Below, piece after piece: positions 46,289 through 55,852 of a stretch of 64,000 nucleotides of DNA; position 1 is the first letter of the stretch, and each line of letters begins with the position of its first letter. This stretch comes from Anabaena lutea FACHB-196. Lineage in GTDB: Bacteria; Cyanobacteriota; Cyanobacteriia; Cyanobacteriales; Nostocaceae. The DNA is taken from positions 1-64,000 of the forward strand of contig NZ_JACJST010000011.1 of NCBI RefSeq assembly GCF_014698305.1. Reading direction: 5' to 3'. Position numbers and translations under genes: made by a program. The notes beneath the pieces were generated by a model, which saw only the letters and a program-made list of their open reading frames with translations, was not told the DNA's origin and ran no database searches.

Positions 46289-47353
46289 CTATTGATTTAC
46301 TAATTGAGTTTCTTGATACTTTTGTAAACCTTTAATTTCTACTGGTAAACACAAACCAGAACCAATTTTTTGTAAGCTATATCCCTGATTTGGAAACCAG
46401 TTTTCATCAAATTCACTCCAAGTTTTATTAAGTGGTTTTGGTAATACATAGACACTGCCGGCGGGAACTGCATAACGTCCTCTTCCTAATCTTCCAGCGG
46501 AATTGAACCGATAAGGTATGGCTTTATCAGTTAGTAATTTAGTTTTGTCTTCTGGAAAATATGATACTAAATCAGGATGTTGGGGAAAACGATAAGAAAA
46601 CCGGGTTGAACCCCAAACAGCAGGAGAAATTAAAGCAAATGCTTGTTGTATTTTTTGATCAAAAACTTTGATAACTTCTGAATTTTTAATCTCTTCACAT
46701 TCAATTTCTACAATGTGATTTTCTCCTCCAAAACGATACCAGCCATTTTTTAATTTATGGCTTGATAAATAAATTAAACAAGTATCTTCTGGCATTTGTA
46801 CGGCACTTTCTAGAAACAAACCATCTTTCTCTTTGGAGTGCCTTTGGTCATCTTTCATGTGAGGATGAAGAAAAGATACATAATCCCAAGGATGAGTAGC
46901 ACAATCTAGTTTATTCTTATTCCAAGATGTAATAGTTTGCCATGTAAAAGCTGGTTCTAATTTATCTTCATCTTCTTGATATTGTCTTTGTCGCTGCCAA
47001 TTTCCATTTTTATCTAATACCCATTCGTCTCTATATTTCTCCTTATCTCCAGCAATAATTCTATGCCAAGGAATTGGCACATAAAAATTTTGTTCATATC
47101 CAGATTTAGCCCAAAATGGACCCGCAGTATGCAATTTTTGAGTAAATTTTTCGTGAGTTTCCTCTGCTTCTGGTTTAGGGAAGTTTTTATCTGCTAATTT
47201 GGCACTAAAAAATAAACCAGAAAGAACTGCTGCACTAGGGGGAAATTTTTCTCCAGAACGACCAACTAAATTTTCTGGTGACAGAAATGCACCTGCACTA
47301 CCATATAAAAAACCTAATGGTCTGATGATGATGATGTATTTGTATTTGCACAT
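46289..47353 (-). CDS. cmr3: Type III-B RAMP protein Cmr3
   Basis: A 354-residue Cmr3-type protein that holds the crRNA 5' handle against Cas10. The N-terminus YIIIIRPLGFLYGSAGAF matches the beta-strand and loop of Cmr3, followed by GEKFPPSAAVLSGLFFS and a glycine-rich RLGRGRYAVPAG near residue 300. ATG at 47353 is chosen, as the longer frame (to 47389) adds residues not expected before this strand. It overlaps the cas10 end by 40 bases, so the two are tightly coupled. Confidence 0.82.
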   Translation of the reverse strand: MCKYKYIIIIRPLGFLYGSAGAFLSPENLVGRSGEKFPPSAAVLSGLFFSAKLADKNFPKPEAEETHEKFTQKLHTAGPFWAKSGYEQNFYVPIPWHRIIAGDKEKYRDEWVLDKNGNWQRQRQYQEDEDKLEPAFTWQTITSWNKNKLDCATHPWDYVSFLHPHMKDDQRHSKEKDGLFLESAVQMPEDTCLIYLSSHKLKNGWYRFGGENHIVEIECEEIKNSEVIKVFDQKIQQAFALISPAVWGSTRFSYRFPQHPDLVSYFPEDKTKLLTDKAIPYRFNSAGRLGRGRYAVPAGSVYVLPKPLNKTWSEFDENWFPNQGYSLQKIGSGLCLPVEIKGLQKYQETQLVNQ

Positions 47354-49086
47354 AAATACCAACCAATTGTAATTAAATTTTCTATCCAATCAATCATTAA
47401 TAAAGCTTTTTGAGCGGAACTTGCATCATCACTTGCACCCACAAGAAATTTTTCGTGAGTTTTAAGTATTTCCTGATAACTAGGAAAATAAATACCAAAA
47501 AATTCTAAAAAATATCGACGATAGTCAAGAATTTTACTTTGTTTAGCGGTGTTATCACTATCAATTTCTTGACGACGACGGTTTTCTCCTAGTCCAAAAG
47601 CGTGACGGGCTTTGAGTTGGGCTAAATCACTGTATATATGCGTCCAATTCGGTTCGTATTTACTATCCCGACCTTTGCATTCCCATTCTGGATAAGTGTT
47701 ACCTTTTCCGTCTGTATATTTTTTCAAAATATGCAAGTATTTCCACGGACAAGTCCATTCTACATACTGTCCACTATTAAATACAATTCTAATGGTCACG
47801 CGATCGCGCTTTAAACTTTTGGCTGTCTCCTGTGCTTGACGACAATGTTGCAATACATCTCGTTGGGGAACACTCCCCGCAACCCAGACAAAACCAACGC
47901 TGACATTTATATCTTGTTTATGTTCGTGCCATTTATTATTTAATGTCATTAACCATTCCAATGCAGTCAATCCAGGAATTGGTTTTCTGACATTTTTACT
48001 ATAAATTACTCCTAAAAAATCATCTCCACCGGCGTAAATAATTCTGCCTAGTTTTTGCTTTGGTAAGTATCCATAAAAATCCTTACCCCAATTACGTAGT
48101 TCTATAGTCAATTCTCGAAGATTATCTTCTGCTTTTTCGCTATTGGCTAGTTCTTTCAACTTTTTTCCAACTTCATCTCCATCTCCCATAAACCAACCAG
48201 TCCATTGTCCAGGCTGAGTTGCAGTCGGTTTGCGACGAATTTCTTTAAATCCTTTGGGTAATTTCCCAAAAGAAAAACTATTTCCTCCAATTTTTATTCC
48301 TATATCTTTTCTGACATCCTCACAAGTTACCAGACGTTTAACTAATTCAGGAATACTCAACTGTTCGTTAAGCGCGATGAATTTACCTTCTGCTTGAGCT
48401 TCTTCAGCAATATCTTCTTCTTCTTCTAATTCTTCTGTTTCTGGTTCTTCTTCCTGAGAATTTTCTCTGTTTTCAGTTATATATGCTAAATCTCCATAAA
48501 ACGTTGTGATATCATCTTGTTCAGAGCGATAGGTTAAATTTTTAGGGTTACGATTTTCTCCACCCAATCCTGGAAATGCAATTCCATCTGTACCTGTTAA
48601 ACTTGAACTTTCACCAATCCAGTTAATTGCAGTCCAATTACGAGAAAGTTTGCGAGTTTCCAAATCTTCCATTGCATTTGCGATAGAATTACCTTGCCCC
48701 CAAAAGATTTCCCAAGCATGGTTTCCCCAATGTCCCCACTCACGTTCCCACTCATATTTATAATCGGATAATTCTGTCTCAATCCAGTTACGACAAACTG
48801 CAAGTATATCCTTCCAAGCTGTTAATAATATCTCCCGTGCAGTATCTTTGGGAAAATGACCGTTTATAAGGATGCGGTTCGGCATTCCTTTTTGTAAATT
48901 AATATTTGCAGGGGAAATTACTGTCGTTTCTGGAGGTTTATGTGCTGCTAGTACTATCTGTTGACTAAGGTAGGACAAAATTAAAGACGCACCATATAAG
49001 TCCCTCAACTTCCGTGATTTTTCGATAAATCCTTGCACTGGTGCAAAGGTAATAGCAGTGTATGTGTCTTTTGCTTCATCAGCCAT
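47314..49086 (-). CDS. cas10: Cas10/Cmr2 large subunit without HD domain
   Basis: A 590-residue Cas10. It starts directly with the first palm (FAPVQGFIEKSRKLRDLYGAS), so the N-terminal HD nuclease domain of longer Cas10 proteins is missing. The first palm core reads MGDGDEVG (300-307) and the catalytic second palm YAGGDD (351-356), intact for cyclic oligoadenylate synthesis. An acidic linker (about 207-233) interrupts the N-terminal half. The C-terminus ends in a Ser/Asn stretch that overlaps cmr3. With the CARF-HEPN gene downstream, signalling rather than HD-type DNA cutting is the probable output. First gene of the operon. Confidence 0.93.
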   Translation of the reverse strand: MADEAKDTYTAITFAPVQGFIEKSRKLRDLYGASLILSYLSQQIVLAAHKPPETTVISPANINLQKGMPNRILINGHFPKDTAREILLTAWKDILAVCRNWIETELSDYKYEWEREWGHWGNHAWEIFWGQGNSIANAMEDLETRKLSRNWTAINWIGESSSLTGTDGIAFPGLGGENRNPKNLTYRSEQDDITTFYGDLAYITENRENSQEEEPETEELEEEEDIAEEAQAEGKFIALNEQLSIPELVKRLVTCEDVRKDIGIKIGGNSFSFGKLPKGFKEIRRKPTATQPGQWTGWFMGDGDEVGKKLKELANSEKAEDNLRELTIELRNWGKDFYGYLPKQKLGRIIYAGGDDFLGVIYSKNVRKPIPGLTALEWLMTLNNKWHEHKQDINVSVGFVWVAGSVPQRDVLQHCRQAQETAKSLKRDRVTIRIVFNSGQYVEWTCPWKYLHILKKYTDGKGNTYPEWECKGRDSKYEPNWTHIYSDLAQLKARHAFGLGENRRRQEIDSDNTAKQSKILDYRRYFLEFFGIYFPSYQEILKTHEKFLVGASDDASSAQKALLMIDWIENLITIGWYLCANTNTSSSSDH

Positions 49087-49546
49087 ACTCTTACTTCAAC
49101 ACGTAAACAACTTTTACAACAATGTCTGGCACTAGAAAATCGTATAATGAACAACTTAAATGCTACTCAAAATAACTGATTTTCTTTATTATCTATGTAA
49201 CAATACGTAAAGGAAAAGTAACAAAGTAAAAAGAACTGGTTATCCCCTTACTTGTTATTTTTCAACCTAACGCTCATATTACTAAGTGTTGCAGAGATGA
49301 CCTGAGTTCCAAACTGTTTTCATGCGAATGACGAAAAATATGGCAATCAGTTGAAATATAAGATAACACCCCACCCCTAACCTCTCCCCGCTGTTTCGTG
49401 GAGGGGAACAGGATTTACAGTTAATTCCTATTTTGAAAAGAGCGATGTCTCCGACGGGCTACGCCTACGCATTTTCAACCATAAATCATTCACTCTTTCC
49501 CATTTCAAATTATGATAAATCTCTAGACAAAAGTGCATCTTAAAAA
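49087..49546. other. Divergent region between cas10 and Rpn-like gene
   Basis: About 460 bases with no gene. The operon promoter should lie in the A+T-rich part next to 49087. A C-rich/G-rich hairpin-like stretch, with ACCTCTCCCC and GTGGAGGGG arms (about 49379-49408), and a palindrome-rich ACGGGCTACGCC segment (about 49455-49466) are dispersed cyanobacterial repeats. Confidence 0.4.
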
Positions 49547-50395
49547 ATGCCAAAACCAACAGATACCAGCACAAAAAAACTAATTAGCCTTGCCCCTGAC
49601 AATTGGGTAAGATGGGTGACGGATATTCCTAATATCAAAGCCCATGAAATTTTATCGGGGGAATTTCAATGGATAAGTAGAGAAAGTGATGTATTAATCC
49701 GTGCCACAAGTCCAGAATATGGAGAATTTCTCGTATTAAATGAACTGCAACTGCGCTACAATACCAAAATGCCTCGACGAATGCGTTGCTATGCAGCACT
49801 TGCAGAAGAAAAATATGAATTACCGACTTACCCGGTATTAATTAATATTTTGCCAACTAGCGATGTAGAAATACCTACGAGATTTACATCAAATTTTGCC
49901 GGATTAACAGCAACCCAAGATTACCGCGTGATTAATTTGTGGGAAGTTGATGTGAATATTCCCTTTCAACAATCTTTGCCTTCATTACTTCCCTTTGTCC
50001 CAATTCTCAAAGGAGGAGGAAATGAGTTTATAATTAGGGAAGCATTGCAAATCTTACGTCAAGATCAAGAATTAAATCAACTGGAGACGGTTCTAGCCTT
50101 TTTTGCTACCTTTGTATTAGAAAGTGCGTTAGTGAAAGATATCATGAGGTGGGATATGGCAGTTTTACGAGAGTCACCTTGGTATGAAGAAATACTAAAA
50201 GAAGGAGAAGCACGGGGACGAAAAGAAGAAATGCTTTCTAACATAGAAATGAGTTTGGAAGCGAAGTTTGGTAATGAGGGTTTGGAATTAATGCCTCAAA
50301 TTTGTCAAATTAATGATTTGGAACAATTACAAGGGATTTTGCGAAGTGTGGTTTTAGCGAATAATTTTGAGGAATTACGGCAAACTTTTTCATGA
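49547..50395 (+). CDS. Rpn family PD-(D/E)XK nuclease-like protein
   Basis: A 282-residue protein of the Rpn/transposase_31-like group. The core SDVLIRATSPEYGEFLVLNELQLRYNTKMPRRMRCYAALAEEKY holds Asp49 and the E-x-Q of a PD-(D/E)XK site. The second half contains helical segments and a GEARGRKEEML linker before a DUF4351-like tail NIEMSLEAKFGNEGLELM. These genes are common in cyanobacteria and are thought to promote recombination. It lies between the Cmr operon and array 2, on the opposite strand to both. Confidence 0.78.
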   Translation: MPKPTDTSTKKLISLAPDNWVRWVTDIPNIKAHEILSGEFQWISRESDVLIRATSPEYGEFLVLNELQLRYNTKMPRRMRCYAALAEEKYELPTYPVLINILPTSDVEIPTRFTSNFAGLTATQDYRVINLWEVDVNIPFQQSLPSLLPFVPILKGGGNEFIIREALQILRQDQELNQLETVLAFFATFVLESALVKDIMRWDMAVLRESPWYEEILKEGEARGRKEEMLSNIEMSLEAKFGNEGLELMPQICQINDLEQLQGILRSVVLANNFEELRQTFS

Positions 50396-50457
50396 TTTTT
50401 TGTTAATTAGTAGCTATAGCCTCAGTTACCAAAATTAGGACGTAAAAATCATAATTT

Positions 50458-50488
50458 GTAGGGGTAAAGCACAGTGCTAAACCCTTAC
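50458..50488. repeat. Hairpin repeat (GTAGGGGTTTAGCA type), copy 2
   Basis: Arms GTAGGGGTAAAGCAC and GTGCTAAACCCTTAC. It lies between the Rpn-like gene and a convergent small gene, where a terminator is expected. Confidence 0.65.
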
Positions 50489-50530
50489 CAATCGCTGCAA
50501 TATACCTGACCCCAGAAATCTGTTTGACGA

Positions 50531-50866
50531 TTACTGTCGGACTTCGGTCAGTCCTCGAACGTCAATTATATCAATGCCGCCTTTATTATTTGTTACTACA
50601 GAGCCAACTGTAATAACTTCTTCTTGGGTAGATTTTAAGCTATTAAAAAATAAGAATCTCCCAACATAGACGGGAGTTTTTAGGGAACAATTGTTGTTCA
50701 CAAAACGATTGTGCTTTACGTGATTACTCTTCCAGGTAATGCTAATTGTGGAAAAAGTGTTTTTAGTGCAGTATAGTCGCACTTCTTGAGTTTTTTCTTC
50801 TTCTAGTAGTGCTGAACAAGAAAAAGATAAATAAATAACAGCAAAAACAAAAACTAAACGAATCAT
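50531..50866 (-). CDS. Small secreted or lipid-anchored protein, unknown function
   Basis: A 111-residue protein. The first 18 residues (MIRLVFVFAVIYLSFSCS) are a signal peptide, perhaps with a lipobox around FSCS. The mature part is beta-rich with three further Cys. No domain recognised. It is placed between the Rpn-like gene and array 2. A true gene is supported by the signal peptide and composition, but no homologue is known to me. Confidence 0.55.
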   Translation of the reverse strand: MIRLVFVFAVIYLSFSCSALLEEEKTQEVRLYCTKNTFSTISITWKSNHVKHNRFVNNNCSLKTPVYVGRFLFFNSLKSTQEEVITVGSVVTNNKGGIDIIDVRGLTEVRQ

Positions 50867-51004
50867 TTTTTGATTTTCTAATTACAATTCAATTTACTAA
50901 TTTAGGACTTACGCACTGTACAAATCAATCGTGATATGCGTTCACTAAAATACCTTATTTCCGGCTGCAATTAATTCTATTTTTGCCGATAAATCAACCG
51001 TGGG

Positions 51005-51033
51005 GTAGGGGTTTAGCACTGCTAAACCCCTAC
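51005..51033. repeat. Hairpin repeat (GTAGGGGTTTAGCA type), copy 3
   Basis: A perfect hairpin, arms GTAGGGGTTTAGCA and TGCTAAACCCCTAC, 75 bases from the distal end of CRISPR array 2. It could terminate the array transcript. Confidence 0.75.
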
Positions 51034-51107
51034 GATAAATGTGTTTTTCACATCTACACATATTTGATGTTTTTTGTCAATGCGTAACTTCTATAATTGT
51101 CAAACAA

Positions 51108-53023
51108 GTTTCCAATTATTCCGAATTAACCCAATCGGTGGGGCTTATATTGACAACAAGCCAATAACCAACGCAACTGGGTTTCCAATTATTCCGAATT
51201 AACCCAATCGGTGGGGTAGAGTTACTTAATGGAATGACATTTAACTTATTTCGTGTTTCCAATTATTCCGAATTAACCCAATCGGTGGGGTATTTATGTT
51301 TTTTTCGTTTTTCTTCGGAGGGAGTTTTGTTGTTTCCAATTATTCCGAATTAACCCAATCGGTGGGGATTCTTTATTTTCCGACGTCTTATGACTTTCGA
51401 AAACGTGTTTCCAATTATTCCGAATTAACCCAATCGGTGGGGAGGAAGCCCCTCCGTCAAAGGCGAGAATCAGTTAGCGTTTCCAATTATTCCGAATTAA
51501 CCCAATCGGTGGGGAACTCAAACAGTTTTTAACCTACAAAAATTTTGTAGTTTCCAATTATTCCGAATTAACCCAATCGGTGGGGAAAATTTAATAGCAT
51601 CTCTGACACCGTCGTAGAAAAAGGTTTCCAATTATTCCGAATTAACCCAATCGGTGGGGTAGATCCCCAGTTGAAGAAAACGCTTTTCTTCTAGTTCTGG
51701 TTTCCAATTATTCCGAATTAACCCAATCGGTGGGGAAACCAAGCAAAGGATTGTTTATGATTGCTTTTGTTTCCAATTATTCCGATTTAACCCAATCGGT
51801 GGGGATACAGAAGAAATTGTTCTCGAAGCACAAAATGAAGTTTCCAATTATTCCGATTTAACCCAATCGGTGGGGAGCAAACTGGATTGACCCAGAAACG
51901 TTCTATCCTGTGGTTTCCAATTATTCCGATTTAACCCAATCGGTGGGGACCGTATTTTTGCAACCCAAGAAGACCCCCAAAGGGTTGAAAGTTTCCAATT
52001 ATTCCGATTTAACCCAATCGGTGGGGTCAAATGGCAGAAATAGTTGCGCGCATGATACAGCGTTTCCAATTATTCCGATTTAACCCAATCGGTGGGGAAA
52101 GGGGGGCAGCGATTTGTTCTCCCCTTTTTTTGATGTTTCCAATTATTCCGATTTAACCCAATCGGTGGGGCCGACAACCCTCCACCAGTGGAACTGGGTA
52201 CCAAGAACAGTTTCCAATTATTCCGATTTAACCCAATCGGTGGGGGCGATCTTCACAGACCCCGCGAACGCCTGCGAAAGTTTCCAATTATTCCGATTTA
52301 ACCCAATCGGTGGGGTCCGCATCAGTTTCGTCTTTCTAACGCAACCATCTTTGTTTCCAATTATTCCGATTTAACCCAATCGGTGGGGTTAACGCACAAC
52401 CCGCAGAAGTTGCTCGCTTAATCGTTTCCAATTATTCCGATTTAACCCAATCGGTGGGGGTAATGACACTATCTATGGTGGACTTGGTAAAAGTTTCCAA
52501 TTATTCCGATTTAACCCAATCGGTGGGGGAACCACAAGATCAGTATCAAGAACCAGCGTTTCCAATTATTCCGATTTAACCCAATCGGTGGGGTTTCTTG
52601 CGTTGGTAGTTTTGGCTTTTGGTTTTTTAACGTTTCCAATTATTCCGATTTAACCCAATCGGTGGGGCTACGAGATTAGAGCATTAACAGACATAAACGT
52701 TTCCAATTATTCCGATTTAACCCAATCGGTGGGGGCGATTAAAATCGCCAACGACTAACCCCCATTCTTCTGTTTCCAATTATTCCGATTTAACCCAATC
52801 GGTGGGGGCTATACTGTAGTCCCTCCTCAATTGTTCTTTCGTGTTTCCAATTATTCCGATTTAACCCAATCGGTGGGGAGTTGACTTTATTGGCGGATAC
52901 CATGCTGACCAAGCGTTTCCAATTATTCCGATTTAACCCAATCGGTGGGGGTTACATTTGAATAATGACAGGTTCAGAACAATGAGCGTTTCCAATTATT
53001 CCGATTTAACCCAATCGGTGGGG
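51108..53023 (-). CRISPR. CRISPR array 2, 27 repeats of 36 bp in two variants
   Basis: The plus-strand repeat starts GTTTCCAATTATTCCGA and ends CCCAATCGGTGGGG. By hand count there are 27 repeats and 26 spacers of about 29-42 bases. Repeats 1-9 (51108-51735) have GAATTAACC and repeats 10-27 (51769-53023) have GATTTAACC. On the minus strand the repeat ends ATAATTGGAAAC like array 1, so transcription runs leftward with the leader at 53024-53368. The leader-proximal variant forms a perfect 6-bp stem CCGATT/AATCGG; the distal variant has one mismatch. The first 12 bases of the plus-strand repeat equal those of array 1, so one processing enzyme may serve both. Confidence 0.97.
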
Positions 53024-53368
53024 AGTTCGTCTAGCAGCCCTTACCCAGTAAGGATTTGGAACCACAAATCGACGCACCTCTAAAAAAGATTGTAAAACCA
53101 GCTAAAAAATTAGTCAAACACATAGCTCAAACCCTTACACAGTAAGCTATCGACACACCTCAACGAAAGAATAGGGGTTTGGGCGATTTGCCGGGGTGTG
53201 TCGATAGTCATGATACAAAAACCTCTTCAAACAGCCTCCAACCTAGATACAGAAAGACTTTGATAGAACCTTATGTTGACAAAATATCTTCTTAGTCATT
53301 CGCACAAGCGATGTAAAATGATCACTTATTCCAACTATATAACTAATTAAGTAAAATTATACATTAAT
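53024..53368 (-). promoter_or_regulatory. Leader of array 2 and divergent promoter region
   Basis: Shared by array 2 (read leftward) and the kinase-WYL gene (read rightward). A compound motif occurs twice: hairpin CCCTTACNCAGTAAG at 53038-53052 and 53132-53146, each followed by TCGACRCACCTC at 53069-53080 and 53150-53161. A third half-site lies in inverted orientation at 53195-53207. No reading frame is supported. Confidence 0.6.
53147..53207. promoter_or_regulatory. Perfect 13-bp inverted repeat, candidate regulator site
   Basis: CTATCGACACACC (53147-53159) and GGTGTGTCGATAG (53195-53207) separated by 35 bases. It lies 162 bases upstream of the kinase-WYL start and 124 bases from array 2. 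Either a binding site for a dimeric regulator (perhaps the WYL protein) or the stem of an RNA hairpin. Confidence 0.55.
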
Positions 53369-55531
53369 ATGTCAACATCTCGACGCAAAACTCAACAGGC
53401 AGCTAAAACCGACTCCAAAACAATCATCGTTCATTTTCTCATCGGCACACCAGGAAGCGGTAAATCAACCTTTGCCAAACTCCTATCCAGCACAGGAAAT
53501 TGCGAAATCGTCTCCACTGACGACATCCGCCAAGATTTATACGGTGATGCAGCAATTCAAGGAGAATGGCACAAAATCGAAGCCATTGCCATTAACCGTA
53601 TTTGTACTGCTCTTAGTCTACAAAAAAGTATTATTTACGATGCTACTAATTGTAAACGTTCCTTTCGCATGGACTTTTTACTCAAAGTCAATAGTCAACT
53701 AGCAGAATGGAAATTAACCCAACCTAACTGGATTGGTTGGTATTTACAAACTCCTTTGGAAATTTGCATTCAGTGGAATCAACAACGCCAACGCCAAGTT
53801 CCTACTAATATTATTGAGTGTATGTATCAAATGCTGCAAGACTTTCCACCAATTAATGGGGAAGGATTCGCTGCTATCAATAAAATTGATGTTACTGCAC
53901 CCAATTTTTCTTTACATCAAATTGCCAAAATAATTACAGATGTTCCCCGTAAAATTGTCAATTGCCAAAATCGTCATGCCAACATCACACCCCATCGTTA
54001 TAGTCATTTATTAGATTTTGAGCGTTTGATATATTTGATATTCTTAATCATTAATTATCCTGGTATTGGTGAATTTCATATCAACAACCCGAAATTATTA
54101 GAAGATATTCTGGGTTATCTTCCTAATTTTACCAATTCTCTAGAAGAAATTACTGCTATTATGGCTAAACTGCGGGGTGGGGTTTATGCAAATAAAGATG
54201 CGATAGCGGCTGATTTAGAATGGTTGGAAACTCAAGGAATTATTAATGCAACTTTCCCTGTAATTAGTCAAAATACTCAAGAATTTAAAAGTGATGAATT
54301 GATATCTTTAAGTGGATTCCACTCTTACTCAGATAAACAAGTTTTTGAGCGGTTAATTGGCACGATTCGCTTTATTATCCACTACCCTTTTTTGGCTGAC
54401 ATGGGTGTAGGTAGTTTGAATACTTTAATTCGCTCTCTTGCACAAGCTGGAATAATTGACGACTATCGTACACGAAAAGCTACAATTCGTAAAGATATTG
54501 AAAGAGTTTTAAAACCTTATAAAATATTATCGGAGTTTTCAATGCGTCACGGTTATTTTGCTGGTACTGGCATTCTTTCTAAACCAGAATTAATCAAGGT
54601 TTTTGATATGATTCAATCCCAAGCTAAGAGTTTAAATGACCCTCAAGCTTTAGCAATTTATGAAATGTTTAGAGAACGATTGTTACAAACACATACTATT
54701 GAAAATACTGAAAATATTTATCCGGTGAGGGCGATCGCTAATAGTTCCATTGTAGACCCCAAATATCTCCATAGTAGCGCCTTAAGTAATAATCTCACTC
54801 AGTTGGAAACAGCAATTGTCGAAGGAAGGCTTTTAGAGTTACAACGGTTTGCAGGTGTGGGTAGGTACGAAGGAGATGAAAAAGACTTTTTCTTAGCCTA
54901 TCCATTACAAATAGTGTTTTCTAACTTTGCTTGGTATTTGGGTTATGAATGCGTCAGTGGTGAAACTGCTGGTTTATTGCGGTTTGAACGTCTGGATAGA
55001 CTATGTTTAGGTAGACCACAAAGCCAACAACGCAACGCAGAATTACAGGAAAAGGCACTACAAAAGTTACAGAAATTATTTAAATCTGGTGCGGGAATGC
55101 ACTTAGGAAATAGCAGCATTGACCAAAAACTGTTTCTCAGTACAGATCAACAAGAACGAATGCAAGTCTGCGTGACGGTGGAACTTTGGTTTAATGATCG
55201 GATTTATCCGTTTATTACTGAGGGAACAAAACGGTTTGCACAGATGAAAATGTCGCCACCGATTCAGAAGACAACGAGTAATTTACCCAAGTCTCTATTT
55301 TGTTTGGACAGAACAAGCGATCGCCATTTCCCCCATCGTTTTCAAGCAATATTTCCTAAATGGACTTTAGATGATTTTGATTTGCAAAGATGGATTATTG
55401 GGTTTGGTGGAGGTGTGAAAGTCATCACTCCAGAAAATTTGGTAGAGAGGGTAAAGACAATAGGTGAAGAAATTAGGGCGAATTACAGCAGAATTCAGGA
55501 GACGCTTCGCAGACCTCCGGTTCAGGAGTAA
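53369..55531 (+). CDS. Polynucleotide-kinase-like P-loop protein fused to WYL domain
   Basis: A 720-residue fusion. Residues 20-175 form a T4 Pnk-type kinase: Walker A GTPGSGKS (26-33), STDDIR (49-54), YDATN (90-94) with nearby Arg, and a lid RQRQVPTNIIECM. Residues about 200-440 hold two winged-helix-like segments (KDAIAADLEWLETQGII, RKATIRKDIERVL). Residues about 470-560 are a WYL domain (AYPLQIVFSNFAWYLGYEC, LLRFERLDRL), followed by the WYL C-terminal extension (DLQRWIIGFGGGVKVITPENL). WYL proteins sense ligands and regulate defence loci. It is divergent from the leader of array 2. It could sense nucleotides or phosphorylate 5'-OH RNA ends; both are inferences. Confidence 0.82.
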   Translation: MSTSRRKTQQAAKTDSKTIIVHFLIGTPGSGKSTFAKLLSSTGNCEIVSTDDIRQDLYGDAAIQGEWHKIEAIAINRICTALSLQKSIIYDATNCKRSFRMDFLLKVNSQLAEWKLTQPNWIGWYLQTPLEICIQWNQQRQRQVPTNIIECMYQMLQDFPPINGEGFAAINKIDVTAPNFSLHQIAKIITDVPRKIVNCQNRHANITPHRYSHLLDFERLIYLIFLIINYPGIGEFHINNPKLLEDILGYLPNFTNSLEEITAIMAKLRGGVYANKDAIAADLEWLETQGIINATFPVISQNTQEFKSDELISLSGFHSYSDKQVFERLIGTIRFIIHYPFLADMGVGSLNTLIRSLAQAGIIDDYRTRKATIRKDIERVLKPYKILSEFSMRHGYFAGTGILSKPELIKVFDMIQSQAKSLNDPQALAIYEMFRERLLQTHTIENTENIYPVRAIANSSIVDPKYLHSSALSNNLTQLETAIVEGRLLELQRFAGVGRYEGDEKDFFLAYPLQIVFSNFAWYLGYECVSGETAGLLRFERLDRLCLGRPQSQQRNAELQEKALQKLQKLFKSGAGMHLGNSSIDQKLFLSTDQQERMQVCVTVELWFNDRIYPFITEGTKRFAQMKMSPPIQKTTSNLPKSLFCLDRTSDRHFPHRFQAIFPKWTLDDFDLQRWIIGFGGGVKVITPENLVERVKTIGEEIRANYSRIQETLRRPPVQE

Positions 55532-55593
55532 AACCCTCTTGTAGTGGGAGTTTCATTATCAATTGATGTCCTAACCACCCTGTCCACGGCTGT
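55523..55593 (+). repeat. Dispersed 71-bp repeat, copy 2
   Basis: Nearly identical to 30847-30917. Its first 9 bases overlap the end of the kinase-WYL gene, so the last residues of that protein are set by the repeat. Confidence 0.75.
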
Positions 55594-55643
55594 AACAAAA
55601 AAATAAGCTTTTATCTCACTTTGACGAAAGCACCCGAAGAAAG

Positions 55644-55804
55644 CTTAAGAGGATGTCTGAAAACTTTTTCGTGTGGGATCTAACACTTGTAGATCCTCCT
55701 AAATCCTCCTTAAAAAGGAGGACTTTGAGTAATTTATCCCCCCTGGGAAAAGGGGGTGAGGGGGGATCTTGATCAATTCTGATACTTCTCAGACATCCTC
55801 TAAG
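55644..55804. mobile_element. MITE-like element, copy 2
   Basis: 161 bases with terminal inverted repeats CTTAAGAGGATGTCTGA and TCAGACATCCTCTAAG. The interior shares several blocks with 4203-4420. No coding capacity. Nearby related ends are at 5573-5596 and about 31728-31750. It lies between the kinase-WYL gene and the convergent histidine kinase gene. Confidence 0.8.
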
Positions 55805-55852
55805 AATAATCCAAAAATTACGAAGTTCTGCGATAATTTTTGGCTGAATCAA

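Noticed and set aside
53024-55531. CRISPR-associated transposon (Cas12k/Tn7-like) at array 2
   Set aside because: No tnsB, tnsC, tniQ or cas12k and different repeat type; the P-loop protein here is a Pnk-like kinase with WYL, not TnsC.
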